52,501 bases of DNA from Lachnospiraceae bacterium (GTDB lineage: Bacteria; Bacillota; Clostridia; Lachnospirales; Lachnospiraceae): positions 1 through 52,501 of the forward strand of contig JALFNQ010000255.1 of assembly GCA_022773965.1 (NCBI GenBank), given 5' to 3'. Shown here piece after piece: positions 24,783 through 33,812 of this stretch. Positions within the stretch are counted from its first letter, which is position 1. Each line of letters starts with the position of its first letter. Made by a program: the position numbers and the translations under genes. Below the pieces are notes generated by a model, which was given only the letters and a program-made list of their open reading frames with translations, was not told the DNA's origin and searched no databases.

Positions 24783-26147
24783 TTAAATAATATCTATCGC
24801 TTCCCTCACGTTGCTGACCGGCACCAGCCGAATGCCATCGATCTTTTGCAATCCGTCCATACAGACTCTCGGCAGGATGCAGGTGGTAAAGCCAAGTTTT
24901 TTTGCCTCTGACACGCGCTGGGACGGCATGCTGACCGCACGCACCTCGCCGCTCAGTCCGACCTCACCAAAACAGATCGTCTTTTCGTCGATGGGACGAT
25001 TTTTAAAGCTGGAGACGAGGGCGAGAACGATGCCAAGATCGATCGCTGGCTCGTTCATGCGGATGCCTCCCGCAATATTGACATAGGCATCACACTCGGA
25101 CATTTTCAGGTTCAATCGCTTTTCCAGCACCGCCATCAGCAGATTCACCCGGTTAAAATCCGTGCCCGCAGCAGTTCGTCTCGGGATACCAAAATTGGAG
25201 TGGCAGACCAGGGCCTGTATCTCAAGCAAGATCGGGCGCGTGCCCTCCATAGAACACGCCACGACAGAACCGGATGCATTTTCCGGCTTGCCGCTGAGCA
25301 TGTATTCCGAGGGGTTTTCCACCTCCCGCAGTCCGTCGCCCCGCATCTCAAACACGCCGATCTCATTGGTGGAGCCAAAACGGTTTTTGACACCACGCAA
25401 AATACGGTAGGACGCATAGCGGTCTCCCTCAAAATAGAGCACAGTATCTACCATGTGCTCTAACACGCGCGGTCCGGCGACCACCCCCTCCTTTGTCACA
25501 TGTCCAACAATAAAAACGGTCACTCCGCTGCCCTTCGCGATCTGCAACAGTGTGGCAGTAGACTCACGCACCTGCGATACAGAGCCGGGCGCAGAGGATA
25601 CATCCTCGTTATACGTCGTCTGAATGGAATCGATCACCACGATCTGCGGCTTTTCCAGGTCTATGATCTGGCGGATCTCCTCCAGATTCGTCTCACAGAG
25701 CAGCTTTAAGTCATCGGTAAAGCTGCCGATGCGCTGGGCGCGGATCTTGATCTGCTGCAGGGATTCCTCGCCGGAAATATAGAGCACCGAAATATGCTGG
25801 TCTGCCAGATTTTTACACACCTGTAACAGCAGCGTTGATTTTCCGATCCCCGGGTCTCCGCCCACCAGCACCATGGAGCCGGGCACAACACCCCCGCCCA
25901 GCACCCGGTCCAGCTCCGGCATTCCACTGGTCATCCGGTGCTCTTTTCTCAGTTCGATGGCTGCAAGTGTCTGGGGCTTTGATTTCGGCTGTGCTGCTTT
26001 TCCGCCTGTTTTTGCGGCAGTCTTTTTGTCTACCACTTCCTCCACGAAGGTGTTCCACTCATGGCATCCGGGACACTGTCCCATCCACTTTGCAGATTCA
26101 TAACCACAGGACTGGCAAAAATATACGGCTGTCTTTCCTTTTGCCAT
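24783..26147 (-). CDS. radA: DNA repair protein RadA (Sms)
   Basis: A 454-residue RecA-like helicase that processes recombination branches. The N-terminal zinc finger uses Cys11, 14, 25 and 28 (CQSCGYESAKWMGQCPGC). Walker A is GGDPGIGKST at 96-105, and the RadA-specific KNRFGSTNEIGVFEM lies in the middle (about 254-268). The C-terminal Lon-like domain has NIAGGIRMNEPAIDLGIVLA and LSGEVRAV. Length and order match the family. The ribosome site AAAGGAG precedes the ATG. Confidence 0.97.
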   Translation of the reverse strand: MAKGKTAVYFCQSCGYESAKWMGQCPGCHEWNTFVEEVVDKKTAAKTGGKAAQPKSKPQTLAAIELRKEHRMTSGMPELDRVLGGGVVPGSMVLVGGDPGIGKSTLLLQVCKNLADQHISVLYISGEESLQQIKIRAQRIGSFTDDLKLLCETNLEEIRQIIDLEKPQIVVIDSIQTTYNEDVSSAPGSVSQVRESTATLLQIAKGSGVTVFIVGHVTKEGVVAGPRVLEHMVDTVLYFEGDRYASYRILRGVKNRFGSTNEIGVFEMRGDGLREVENPSEYMLSGKPENASGSVVACSMEGTRPILLEIQALVCHSNFGIPRRTAAGTDFNRVNLLMAVLEKRLNLKMSECDAYVNIAGGIRMNEPAIDLGIVLALVSSFKNRPIDEKTICFGEVGLSGEVRAVSMPSQRVSEAKKLGFTTCILPRVCMDGLQKIDGIRLVPVSNVREAIDII

Positions 26148-26271
26148 AAATTCTCCTTTAATAGAACGAACGATGATACAGTTGGTCTCGATGCCCTTTC
26201 AACGTTCCCGTTCCGTCAGGCAAAACCGTCCCAAATGCACCATCGTTCTTCATAGTGTCTGTAAATAATTG

Positions 26272-26682
26272 CTACGCCTTCTTGATCTCCACTGCTACCG
26301 GCTCACCGTTCAGCTCCACGCTAATCGTCAGCTTCCCGCCAAGATTTGTCGTCATTGTTCCGGCATCCGTGCCGCCGATGCTCACTTCGTAAGAAGTCTC
26401 TTCTTCTAATCCAAGTGTAATCTCCGCATCCTCCGGTCCTTCTACCGAAAAACGTACCACGCCGTCTGCTGCAGTCATGTTTGTTACTGCGGTTCCCGGT
26501 ACGGACTCATAGGCAAACATATCATTTTTCTCAAGCTTCGTGATCTCGCGGAAGGTCTTTACCTTATACTTTGCTCCGGCATGCTGAAAATTATCAAGCT
26601 TTGCCTTTGCTCCTAATGTATAGTCTCCAAAGCTGAGACTGCCGTCTGCCTCTGAACGGATTAATTCACTTACTGTACTCAT
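26272..26682 (-). CDS. Small conserved protein of unknown function ('endosialidase'-labelled family)
   Basis: 136 residues, acidic, with no signal peptide or membrane segment. It has an N-terminal part with LIRSEADGSLSFGDYTLGAK and VKTFREITKLEKNDMFAYES, then a beta-rich C-terminal half resembling an Ig-like strand pattern (ITLGLEEETSYEVSIGGTDA, GKLTISVELNGEPVAVEIKK). I recall near-identical Lachnospiraceae proteins automatically labelled endosialidase, but nothing here shows sialidase motifs, so I would not assign that activity. A TAGGAGG box precedes the ATG. It is a monocistronic gene with its own promoter, between clpC and radA. Confidence 0.6.
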   Translation of the reverse strand: MSTVSELIRSEADGSLSFGDYTLGAKAKLDNFQHAGAKYKVKTFREITKLEKNDMFAYESVPGTAVTNMTAADGVVRFSVEGPEDAEITLGLEEETSYEVSIGGTDAGTMTTNLGGKLTISVELNGEPVAVEIKKA

Positions 26683-26710
26683 TTTTTCCTCCTAAGTATT
26701 GGCACAAGGG

Positions 26711-26725
26711 GTCATCACAGATGAC
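26711..26725 (-). promoter_or_regulatory. Short perfect dyad in the leader of the 26272-26682 gene
   Basis: GTCATC and GATGAC around three bases, in the leader between the promoter and the start codon; a possible operator or small hairpin. Confidence 0.35.
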
Positions 26726-26776
26726 GAGTCCTGATGCCGGTTCGTATTTTAGTTTTTATTTCTTTCAGCTAGGTTT

Positions 26777-26805
26777 ATTATAAAGGAATCCTTCGCTTTT
26801 GACTA
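26777..26805 (-). promoter_or_regulatory. Promoter of the 26272-26682 gene
   Basis: TATAAT at 26782-26777 with TAGTCA at 26805-26800 (17-base spacer) on the minus strand. The -35 is weak. Confidence 0.55.
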
Positions 26806-26816
26806 GTGATTTATAG

Positions 26817-29264
26817 TTACTTTTTCGTCTCAAATACCAGTTCTTTTTTCTTCATTGCCACACGCACGGTATCGCCGGATTTCACCCGGCCGGACAGGAT
26901 CTCCTCTGCCAGCTGATCCTCGATCTTTGTCTGGATCATACGACGAAGCGGACGTGCACCATATTTCGGATCATAGGCTTTTTCCACGATATATGCCTTT
27001 ACCGGCTCTGTGATGACCAGATCGATATTCATCTGGCTCTTGCAGCGATCCACAAGCGTTTTGGCGAGAATCGTAACGATCTTTTTCATATCCTCCTTAT
27101 TCAGCATGCGGAACACGATCGTCTCATCAATACGGTTTAAAAACTCCGGTTTGAAAATCCGTGATACATCCTCCATCACGAGGGATTTCATCCGCTCATA
27201 ATCCTGCTTTTCATCATTGACTGACGCAAAACCAAGCTTCTTTGGCGCTACGATAGACTGCGCTCCGGCGTTACTCGTCATGATGATGATCGTATTTTTA
27301 AAGTCGATCCGGCGTCCCTGTGAATCCGTGATCCGCCCATCGTCCAACACCTGAAGCAGAATGTTAAACACATCGGGATGTGCCTTTTCGATCTCATCAA
27401 AAAGGATCACGGAATATGGATTGCGGCGCACCTTTTCGCTGAGCTGTCCACCCTCGTCAAAGCCAACATAGCCCGGAGGCGAACCGATCATCTTGGAAAC
27501 GCTGTGCTTTTCCATATACTCCGACATGTCAACGCGGATCATCGCCTGCTCATCACCAAAAATTGCCTCGGCGAGTGCTTTTGAGATTTCTGTCTTTCCC
27601 ACACCGGTAGGTCCTAAAAACAGGAAAGAACCGATGGGACGGTTCGGATCCTTCAGGCCAACCCGGCCTCTTCGCACGGCACGTGAAACAGCACTGACTG
27701 CCTCCTCCTGTCCAATCACACGCTTGTGCAATGTTTTTTCCAGTCGGCGCAGCCGCTCAGCCTCGCCCTCTGTCAGGCGCTTGATGGGAATTTTCGTCCA
27801 TTTGGAAACAACTTCGGCGATCTCTGCCTCACCAACGATGAGTTTTTTTCTATTCTTTTTTCGTTCCAGACGCTTTTTAGCCTGCTCATAAGCAGCATCG
27901 GCTTTTGCGCGCTCATCCATGCACTGTGATGCCAGCTCCATATCGCCATCTGCCATTGCTTCCACGAATGCCTGCTCCAGCTCACGGCTCTTTTCCTGAT
28001 ACTCCAACAGCTCCTCCGGCGTCTTGCATACAGACAGACGGATCCGGGCAGAAGCCTCATCGATCAGGTCAATTGCCTTGTCCGGCAGAAAACGGTCATT
28101 GATATAGCGCTGTGAAAGACGCACAGCTGCCTCCACGCCTTCATCCGTGATCTGCACCTGATGATGCTGCTCATAACGGCTCTTTAAGCCCTGTAAGATC
28201 GCGACCGCCTGCTCAACCGTCGGTTCCTCCACTGTCACCGGCTGAAAACGGCGTTCCAGCGCAGCATCCTTCTCTACATATTTCCGATATTCCTCGATCG
28301 TTGTGGCGCCGATCAGTTGGATCTCGCCCCGGGCAAGGGAAGGCTTTAAAATATTAGAAGCATCGATGGCCCCCTCTGCGCCTCCCGCACCGATGATCGT
28401 GTGAATCTCGTCGATAAACAAAATAATATTGCCTGCCTGCTGTACCTCTGCGATCACACGCTTGATACGTTCCTCAAACTCTCCGCGATATTTGGATCCT
28501 GCCACCATTCCCGACAGATCCAGAGTCAGAAGGCGTTTGTCCACAACTGTATCCGGCACGATACCATTCACGATACGCTGAGCCAGGCCTTCCACGATCG
28601 CGGTTTTTCCAACTCCCGGCTCACCGATCAGACACGGATTGTTCTTTCCTCTGCGGCTTAAAATCTGGATGACACGTTCAATCTCATCCTCTCTGCCAAT
28701 GACCGGATCCAGCTCACCATTTCTGGCAAGCTCCGTCAGATCTCTGGAATACGCATCCAGCGTTGCAGTTGCATTTTTCTTTTTTCCTGTCCGGCTGCCT
28801 TGAAGATCATCTCTGTGCTGGGATGCATCCTCACCCATTGCAACCAGAATATCCACATATAGCTTTTGTCCACTCACGCCCAGGGTGTTGAGCAGTCTGG
28901 AAGCAGCACAATCGATCTCTTTAATGATCGCGATAAGCAGATGCTCCGTTCCCACCTCATCGGAATGAAAACGCTCCGCCTCTGTCTCTGCCCGCTCCAA
29001 TACCTTCTGCGTCTTCGGCGAATAGCCATCACGATCCATGAGCATTACATCAGAAGAGGGTGCGATCAGATCTTCAATCAGCTGCACCAGTTTTTCCTCT
29101 TCCACACCATTGCTCATGAGCACACATGCTGCCACACCGCTGCCTTCATGCAGCAATCCCAGCAACAGATGCTCCGTCCCGATATAATTATGGTGCAGAT
29201 TTCGGGACATTCTGCCCGCCAGAGCAAGTGCTTTTTTTGCTTTGGCTGTATAGGGTCTGTTCAT
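26817..29264 (-). CDS. clpC: Clp protease ATPase subunit ClpC
   Basis: An 815-residue class I Hsp100 unfoldase. It has an N-terminal double Clp-N repeat (about 1-145, with [18 protein letters not shown] and [16 protein letters not shown]). The first AAA domain has GEPGVGKTA and [20 protein letters not shown] middle coiled-coil region spans about 400-480. The second AAA domain has GPTGVGKTE and [20 protein letters not shown]. The C-terminus has [20 protein letters not shown]. It feeds substrates to ClpP. In Bacilli clpC follows ctsR-mcsA-mcsB; here those are absent, and the gene instead follows a cadherin-like membrane protein with a 17-base gap, so heat-shock control by CtsR is doubtful. The start has a GAAAGG box. 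Confidence 0.95.
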   Translation of the reverse strand: MNRPYTAKAKKALALAGRMSRNLHHNYIGTEHLLLGLLHEGSGVAACVLMSNGVEEEKLVQLIEDLIAPSSDVMLMDRDGYSPKTQKVLERAETEAERFHSDEVGTEHLLIAIIKEIDCAASRLLNTLGVSGQKLYVDILVAMGEDASQHRDDLQGSRTGKKKNATATLDAYSRDLTELARNGELDPVIGREDEIERVIQILSRRGKNNPCLIGEPGVGKTAIVEGLAQRIVNGIVPDTVVDKRLLTLDLSGMVAGSKYRGEFEERIKRVIAEVQQAGNIILFIDEIHTIIGAGGAEGAIDASNILKPSLARGEIQLIGATTIEEYRKYVEKDAALERRFQPVTVEEPTVEQAVAILQGLKSRYEQHHQVQITDEGVEAAVRLSQRYINDRFLPDKAIDLIDEASARIRLSVCKTPEELLEYQEKSRELEQAFVEAMADGDMELASQCMDERAKADAAYEQAKKRLERKKNRKKLIVGEAEIAEVVSKWTKIPIKRLTEGEAERLRRLEKTLHKRVIGQEEAVSAVSRAVRRGRVGLKDPNRPIGSFLFLGPTGVGKTEISKALAEAIFGDEQAMIRVDMSEYMEKHSVSKMIGSPPGYVGFDEGGQLSEKVRRNPYSVILFDEIEKAHPDVFNILLQVLDDGRITDSQGRRIDFKNTIIIMTSNAGAQSIVAPKKLGFASVNDEKQDYERMKSLVMEDVSRIFKPEFLNRIDETIVFRMLNKEDMKKIVTILAKTLVDRCKSQMNIDLVITEPVKAYIVEKAYDPKYGARPLRRMIQTKIEDQLAEEILSGRVKSGDTVRVAMKKKELVFETKK

Positions 29265-29281
29265 AAAAAATTACTACCTTT

Positions 29282-30574
29282 CTATAAATCATTCAAATCC
29301 AGAATCTCAAGATCCTCTGACAGATCCGCAGCTTTTGCCTTTCTTGCCGGTCTGGACTGTTTTTCCGGTTTCGGCTGCTTTTCCGTTCTGGACTGTCGTT
29401 CCGGTTTTGGCTGTTTTTCCGGGTCGGGCTGCCTTTCCGGTTTTGGCTGCTTTTCCGGTTCGGACTGCCTTTCCGGTTTTGACCGTTTTTCCGATCCGGA
29501 CTGCTTTTTCGGTTCTGGCCGTTTTTCCGGCTGCAATCGTTTTTCCGGTCTGGGCTGTTTTGCAGGACTGGAAGCTTTCACTGTCTCCGGCATCCTTACG
29601 TCAGGAATCATGGATGTATCCACCTGCACATTCTCAGCCTCGTCATCATCATCCAACCCGTCAAGACCGAGCCTTGCATCTATCCGGGCATCTCTCAGCT
29701 TTAACACCAGATTAAGTATCACGATCAATAACAACGCCAATAGTACGATCAATATGATCAGCACACGCATATTTTTCGATTTCTGGGTCTGTAATTGTTC
29801 GTAGAGCTTGTTGTACTTATCAAGTGATACATACTCGCCCTCCGGCATCATAGATGACGGAATATAGGCATTTCCCTCATAGATCAGGTACCCGTTGTCA
29901 TCAAAGGTGACCTCCGGCTCCTCTGTTTTCTCTTCCGGTGTGTCTTCGATGGTAGAAACCTCTCCTTCCGGTGCCACTGCGTCATCTTCCGGTGTTGTAT
30001 CTGCGGTAGGCTCCTCAGAAACAGCCGGCTGCTCTGTCGCTGTGGTGGCAGAACCGCAATTGACCGTGATCGTATAAGTAGTGGTCGCGCCATTCTGTGC
30101 CTCTACCACAACCTTTACCGTATTTGTACCCGGTTTCAAGGACTTTGCACCGGTAACAGAAGCGATCACCGCATTGCTGTCACTCGGTCTTGCTGCCACA
30201 GAGATTGCTGTCACCCCTGCATCTACTGACGCGGTATATTCATGTGTGCCCGCTGAAAATGCAGGACTCAGGCTTCCCGGTGAAATTCCAAGATGCGCCA
30301 GGCTGCTGTCCGAAGACCTTGTGCTGCCGGCAGAACTGCCCTCTGAACTGCCTGTAGATGCCTGTCCGGCAGAGCTGCCTGTTCCACCGCCTGAGCTGCT
30401 ACTCTCACTGTCTGCATCGGGAGCTGCAACCGTAGTCTGCTCGCCCTCCTCCTGTTCATCATCAATCGTATCTGCTGACTCTTCGGCTTCTGTCGCAGTA
30501 ACCGTTGCAGGAGCTGTAAAGCTCATGCTGATAGCGATTGCTGTCAGAATGGCCAGAAAACGTTTTTTTCTCAT
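29282..30574 (-). CDS. Membrane protein with cadherin-like beta-sandwich domain and charged repeat tail
   Basis: 430 residues from the ATG at 30574, which has AGAGGAAAGG upstream; an ATG six codons earlier lacks a site. Signal peptide: MRKKRFLAILTAIAISMSFT. A low-complexity Ser/Gly linker is followed by a cadherin-like beta-sandwich (about 90-170, SLAHLGISPGSLSPAFSAGT, TTTYTITVNCG). After an acidic linker comes one membrane helix (MRVLIILIVLLALLLIVILN, about 268-290). The inside tail (about 335-410) is a run of six-residue-like units (PEKQPKPERQ, EPEKQ, PDPEKQPKPERQ), highly basic and proline-rich, ending in an acidic motif DLSEDLEILDLNDL. The function is unknown. It is probably co-transcribed with clpC. 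Confidence 0.75.
   Translation of the reverse strand: MRKKRFLAILTAIAISMSFTAPATVTATEAEESADTIDDEQEEGEQTTVAAPDADSESSSSGGGTGSSAGQASTGSSEGSSAGSTRSSDSSLAHLGISPGSLSPAFSAGTHEYTASVDAGVTAISVAARPSDSNAVIASVTGAKSLKPGTNTVKVVVEAQNGATTTYTITVNCGSATTATEQPAVSEEPTADTTPEDDAVAPEGEVSTIEDTPEEKTEEPEVTFDDNGYLIYEGNAYIPSSMMPEGEYVSLDKYNKLYEQLQTQKSKNMRVLIILIVLLALLLIVILNLVLKLRDARIDARLGLDGLDDDDEAENVQVDTSMIPDVRMPETVKASSPAKQPRPEKRLQPEKRPEPKKQSGSEKRSKPERQSEPEKQPKPERQPDPEKQPKPERQSRTEKQPKPEKQSRPARKAKAADLSEDLEILDLNDL
29338..29560. repeat. Tandem-like DNA repeats encoding the Pro-Glu-Lys/Arg tail
   Basis: On the plus strand short units of the kind TTTTCCGG-TT-TGGCTG recur roughly every 18 bases. Units are degenerate, so slippage between strains is likely. 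Confidence 0.6.
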
Positions 30575-30631
30575 AACCTTTCCTCTTTTCATCCGTAGAT
30601 ACTTATATTGTAATTTTTCTGCCTTTCACTG

Positions 30632-30838
30632 TCAACCTCTTACCGGCTTTTTCGCATGCTGCAAGCGATCCCATAAGAACAATACAATAAAATACAAAAT
30701 GCTTAACAGGATAAATATGAGCAGCATACAGGAATCCGGCTGTCCAAATACATCTCGCGCCAATAATGCTGCCACCATCGCAATACTGCTGACTGATAAG
30801 ATCATTGCTGCCACAAGATACGATAAAATCACTTTCAT
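30632..30838 (-). CDS. Small membrane protein, two helices
   Basis: 68 residues starting MKVILSYLVAAMILSVSSIA. There are two hydrophobic helices (about 3-27 and 36-56: SCMLLIFILLSILYFIVLFL) and a short basic C-terminus. The start at 30838 is chosen because hydrophobic coding begins there and a GGGGCAGG site lies upstream; the frame is open further up within non-membrane sequence. It follows the HAD gene by 34 bases. No family recognised. Confidence 0.55.
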   Translation of the reverse strand: MKVILSYLVAAMILSVSSIAMVAALLARDVFGQPDSCMLLIFILLSILYFIVLFLWDRLQHAKKPVRG

Positions 30839-30872
30839 ATTCAAACACCTGCCCCTTTCTGACGCTTCTGTT

Positions 30873-31211
30873 TTAAACCAATGAATGGCAGCTTGAAATC
30901 TCCCAGGGAGCTGCACTCCGGTCATCAATGTAGAGATCTGCAAATATCTTGCGGGAATCTCCGCCAAACTGCTCCACCGTTTCCGGAAGATTTTCATTCA
31001 CTGCATCAAATACCAGCCCGCGCATCAGACAAAACAAAAGCGCCTCCTCCAGCTGTTCACCGGTTCTGCAGGTCCACAGGATCAACCGGTCTCCCTGCAT
31101 GCGCATTTTCTTTAATTTCCGGATCAGTCCCTCATTTGCCTCACCAATCTTCGGATAACAGTCTCTGCACAAGGTTCCATCAAAGTCTACTGCTATGATT
31201 TTTCCTCTCAT
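30873..31211 (-). CDS. Small HAD-family phosphatase-like protein
   Basis: 112 residues from the ATG at 31211, which has a perfect GAGGAGG site. HAD motif I is plain: KIIAVDFDGTLCRDCYPKIG (nucleophile and acid/base Asp). Motif II is ILWTCRTG (Thr/Ser), a helix containing RKLKKM supplies the Lys, and the C-terminal FADLYIDDRSA provides motif IV acids. It lacks a cap domain, matching the short BT0820-like hydrolase group. The substrate is unknown. It lies downstream of the hybrid-kinase operon terminator, in front of the small membrane protein. Confidence 0.8.
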   Translation of the reverse strand: MRGKIIAVDFDGTLCRDCYPKIGEANEGLIRKLKKMRMQGDRLILWTCRTGEQLEEALLFCLMRGLVFDAVNENLPETVEQFGGDSRKIFADLYIDDRSAAPWEISSCHSLV

Positions 31212-31312
31212 ATGATCCTCCTCATTCAAAACGATTTCTCCAGTCCATTTCCTACAACTCTCTGTTTCGTGTAATCACATTTTACCTGAAGATAAGTCCG
31301 ATAAAACGGTCA

Positions 31313-31350
31313 GAAAAAAGCAGCTTTGCCAAATGCAAAGCTGCTTTTAA
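31313..31350 (-). terminator. Terminator of the lipid kinase/hybrid histidine kinase operon
   Basis: AAAAGCAGCTTTG and CAAAGCTGCTTTT form a long perfect stem, with T-runs on the minus strand. Confidence 0.85.
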
Positions 31351-31393
31351 ATAAAGCAATTCTATTTTGTTACATTTAAGATCTCTATTTGGA

Positions 31394-33799
31394 TCAACGG
31401 ATCATCTGCTCCAGCTGCTCCACCTGCTCATTCACTCCATCGTAATCGAAATTGCTCACTGCTGTCTGCATCGCCTCCTTGATATCCTTTAGGACATCCA
31501 GGGTCTGCAAATATGCCACCTGAGCCTGAATCTCCTCCATATCAAACTCTGCAAGACTGTTCTTTAGCTTCTGACAGAATACGTGCAGCTCCTCAGGCGA
31601 TACACCCTGAAGCTCCACCTGTTCATCCTCCAGACCAAGCTCTGCGATCGTGTCCGCAATACAGGTGCTCTGATAGGTAAATCGCTCCATAAACTGTGCA
31701 TGACCGGAACGCACACAGTTCATGTCCCGTGCAGCCGCAGCCTCCTCCATCATCCGCGCCATCTCTGACAGGTCGTTCGCTCCGATGAGCTTTGAGGTAC
31801 TCTTCACAGCATGTGCCACAATCTGATAATTTTCCAGATCCTCTTCCAGGAAAAAGCCTTCCAGTTTCTCCTTCTTCTCCTGGTACTCATCCAGATATAA
31901 CTTCAGATTATGTAAGTATTCTTCCTGATCGCCTCCCGCATAGCGCAGTGCATCGTCAGCCACGATGCCGTCAATCGGCGGTATACAGAGTTCTTCCAGA
32001 TAATCTACATTTTCTTCCTCTGGTACCTTTAAATACTGCGGCGGCAGATACTGGCACAACAATTGTTCCAGCTTCTCCCCCTGGATCGGTTTGGCAAGAT
32101 AATCGTCAAAGCCGTGCCCGATATAAAACTCTCTGGCACCACTCACAGCATTTGCAGTCAGAGCAATGACTTTCGTATTGGCATTCGGATTGTTGTCCAA
32201 CTCCCGCATATGGTTCAGACACTGAACACCATCCATATTCGGCATCTTGTGATCCAATAAGATCATGTCATACTTCTTCTTCATGATCATATTCAGGCAC
32301 TCCAATCCGCTGTCTGCCGTATCAATCTGTATTCTCGTCTTTTTAAGCAGTCCCTTACACACCTCCAGATTCATGCGGGTATCGTCCACAACCAGAATCT
32401 TGGCATCCGGTGCCTGAAAGCTCTCCTGATAATGTATGGCATCCTGGCCGGATCTCTCATACAGAGATTTATAATCTCCAATCGGTGTTTCATCCACAAT
32501 TTTCTGCACCAGGCCAAAGAAAAAGGCACTGCCCCGTCCATACTCGCTGTCCAGAAGCAGCTTGGAATTCATCAGCTCCAGCAGTTGCTTGGAGAGTGCC
32601 AGCCCAAGACCGGTTCCCTCGATTCCCCGGTTTGCCTCCTCATCCACTCGTTGGAAGGTAGAAAACAGCTTTTCCTGATCCTCTTTTTTAATACCGATAC
32701 CAGTATCAACCACCGCTACATCCAAACGCACCTGCTCCTTGTCCGGCAGTCTGGTACAGCGCACCTTCAATGTCACAGAGCCTTCCCGGGTATATTTCAC
32801 CGCATTGGTCAAAAGATTTGTGATGATCTGGCGAATACGCACCTCATCACCATACAGTTCACTGGGAATCTGATCATCAATATCAATCTTCAGCTCCAGC
32901 CCCTTATCCACAACTCTCGGCTGAATCATGCTGATCAGGTCGTTCAGCAATGAACTGATCTGATAATTTGCCTCGATAATCTCCATCTTTCCGGACTCCA
33001 CCTTTGAAAAATCCAGAATATCATTGATGAGTGCCAAAAGGCTCTTGCTGGCACTTTTGATATTGCCTGCATAGCGCAGGATCCTGCGCTCCCTACTCTC
33101 CCGCAGGATCATCTCATTCATTCCAATAATCGCATTGATGGGGGTCCGGATCTCATGGGACATATTAGCAAGAAAGCTGCTTTTTGCCTGACTCGCCGCC
33201 TCCGCAGACAGCTTTTCCTTCTGACTCTCAAAATAATGCTGGCGGATCTCACGACCATGGCGTACAACAGAGATGGCAAACACCGTCATGAACAGATACT
33301 CGATGGAATAGCCTGCTCCAAAACCGACCCAGAACCGGAACGGGTCTGTCATATGCGTAAATCCATGCATCACAAATCCCTGTGCCCTCGGCCATAAAAA
33401 GACCATCATGCAGACATAACCAATCACCGACGTGATCAGTGTCAATACCCAATCCATATACATACAAGATAATAGCGGAATGGCAAAATAAGTAATATAA
33501 ATACCCATATAAGGATCAGAGGAAGCTCCCGCCACCAATATCTCCAGATATAAAAGCTGAAAAAACTTAGCCGCAATGATCTTATCCGCCCGGATCAAAA
33601 TATCCACGATCAGCCACGAGATGATGATATATGCCGCCGATGAAAAAATATATACATTCGGTATTTCAAAAATCCCCAGCCTCGTAAAAATATAGAGAGC
33701 AGGACTGAGCAAAAAGCAAAGAATGACAACCTTATGTATACGCCTGGTCACCAGCTTGTCATGCGACTTACTGTATTCTTCTTCGTATGTGCGATCCAT
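31394..33799 (-). CDS. Hybrid sensor histidine kinase with receiver and Hpt domains (first of tandem pair by position)
   Basis: 801 residues. The N-terminus has about five to six membrane helices (22-180) and no obvious sensor domain. The histidine-kinase core is SFLANMSHEIRTPINAIIGM with the phospho-His at about 215. ATPase motifs are NLLTNAVKYT, DTGIGIKKED and GTGLGLALSKQLL. The receiver has ILVVDDTRMN and the phospho-Asp in MILLDHKMPNMDG (about residues 470-590). A C-terminal Hpt domain has HAVKSTSKLIGA (His at about 658). It could therefore run a full His-Asp-His phosphorelay, but no output regulator is encoded nearby. It starts 13 bases after the second kinase gene, with an AAGGAGG site. 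Confidence 0.9.
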   Translation of the reverse strand: MDRTYEEEYSKSHDKLVTRRIHKVVILCFLLSPALYIFTRLGIFEIPNVYIFSSAAYIIISWLIVDILIRADKIIAAKFFQLLYLEILVAGASSDPYMGIYITYFAIPLLSCMYMDWVLTLITSVIGYVCMMVFLWPRAQGFVMHGFTHMTDPFRFWVGFGAGYSIEYLFMTVFAISVVRHGREIRQHYFESQKEKLSAEAASQAKSSFLANMSHEIRTPINAIIGMNEMILRESRERRILRYAGNIKSASKSLLALINDILDFSKVESGKMEIIEANYQISSLLNDLISMIQPRVVDKGLELKIDIDDQIPSELYGDEVRIRQIITNLLTNAVKYTREGSVTLKVRCTRLPDKEQVRLDVAVVDTGIGIKKEDQEKLFSTFQRVDEEANRGIEGTGLGLALSKQLLELMNSKLLLDSEYGRGSAFFFGLVQKIVDETPIGDYKSLYERSGQDAIHYQESFQAPDAKILVVDDTRMNLEVCKGLLKKTRIQIDTADSGLECLNMIMKKKYDMILLDHKMPNMDGVQCLNHMRELDNNPNANTKVIALTANAVSGAREFYIGHGFDDYLAKPIQGEKLEQLLCQYLPPQYLKVPEEENVDYLEELCIPPIDGIVADDALRYAGGDQEEYLHNLKLYLDEYQEKKEKLEGFFLEEDLENYQIVAHAVKSTSKLIGANDLSEMARMMEEAAAARDMNCVRSGHAQFMERFTYQSTCIADTIAELGLEDEQVELQGVSPEELHVFCQKLKNSLAEFDMEEIQAQVAYLQTLDVLKDIKEAMQTAVSNFDYDGVNEQVEQLEQMIR

Positions 33800-33812
33800 T
33801 TCATTGTCCTCC

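Noticed and set aside
26160..26260. Palindromic element between radA and the 26272-26682 gene
   Set aside because: GAACGATG and CATCGTTC match at the ends, but the interior pairs poorly; too weak to list as an element.
29338..29560. CRISPR-like array
   Set aside because: Short periodic units are continuous and in frame with a protein tail; there are no spacers of constant length and no cas gene.
29335..29715. Plus-strand Phe/Pro/Val-rich frame over the repeat tail
   Set aside because: Antisense of the Pro/Glu/Lys repeats; hydrophobicity follows from complementing charged codons.
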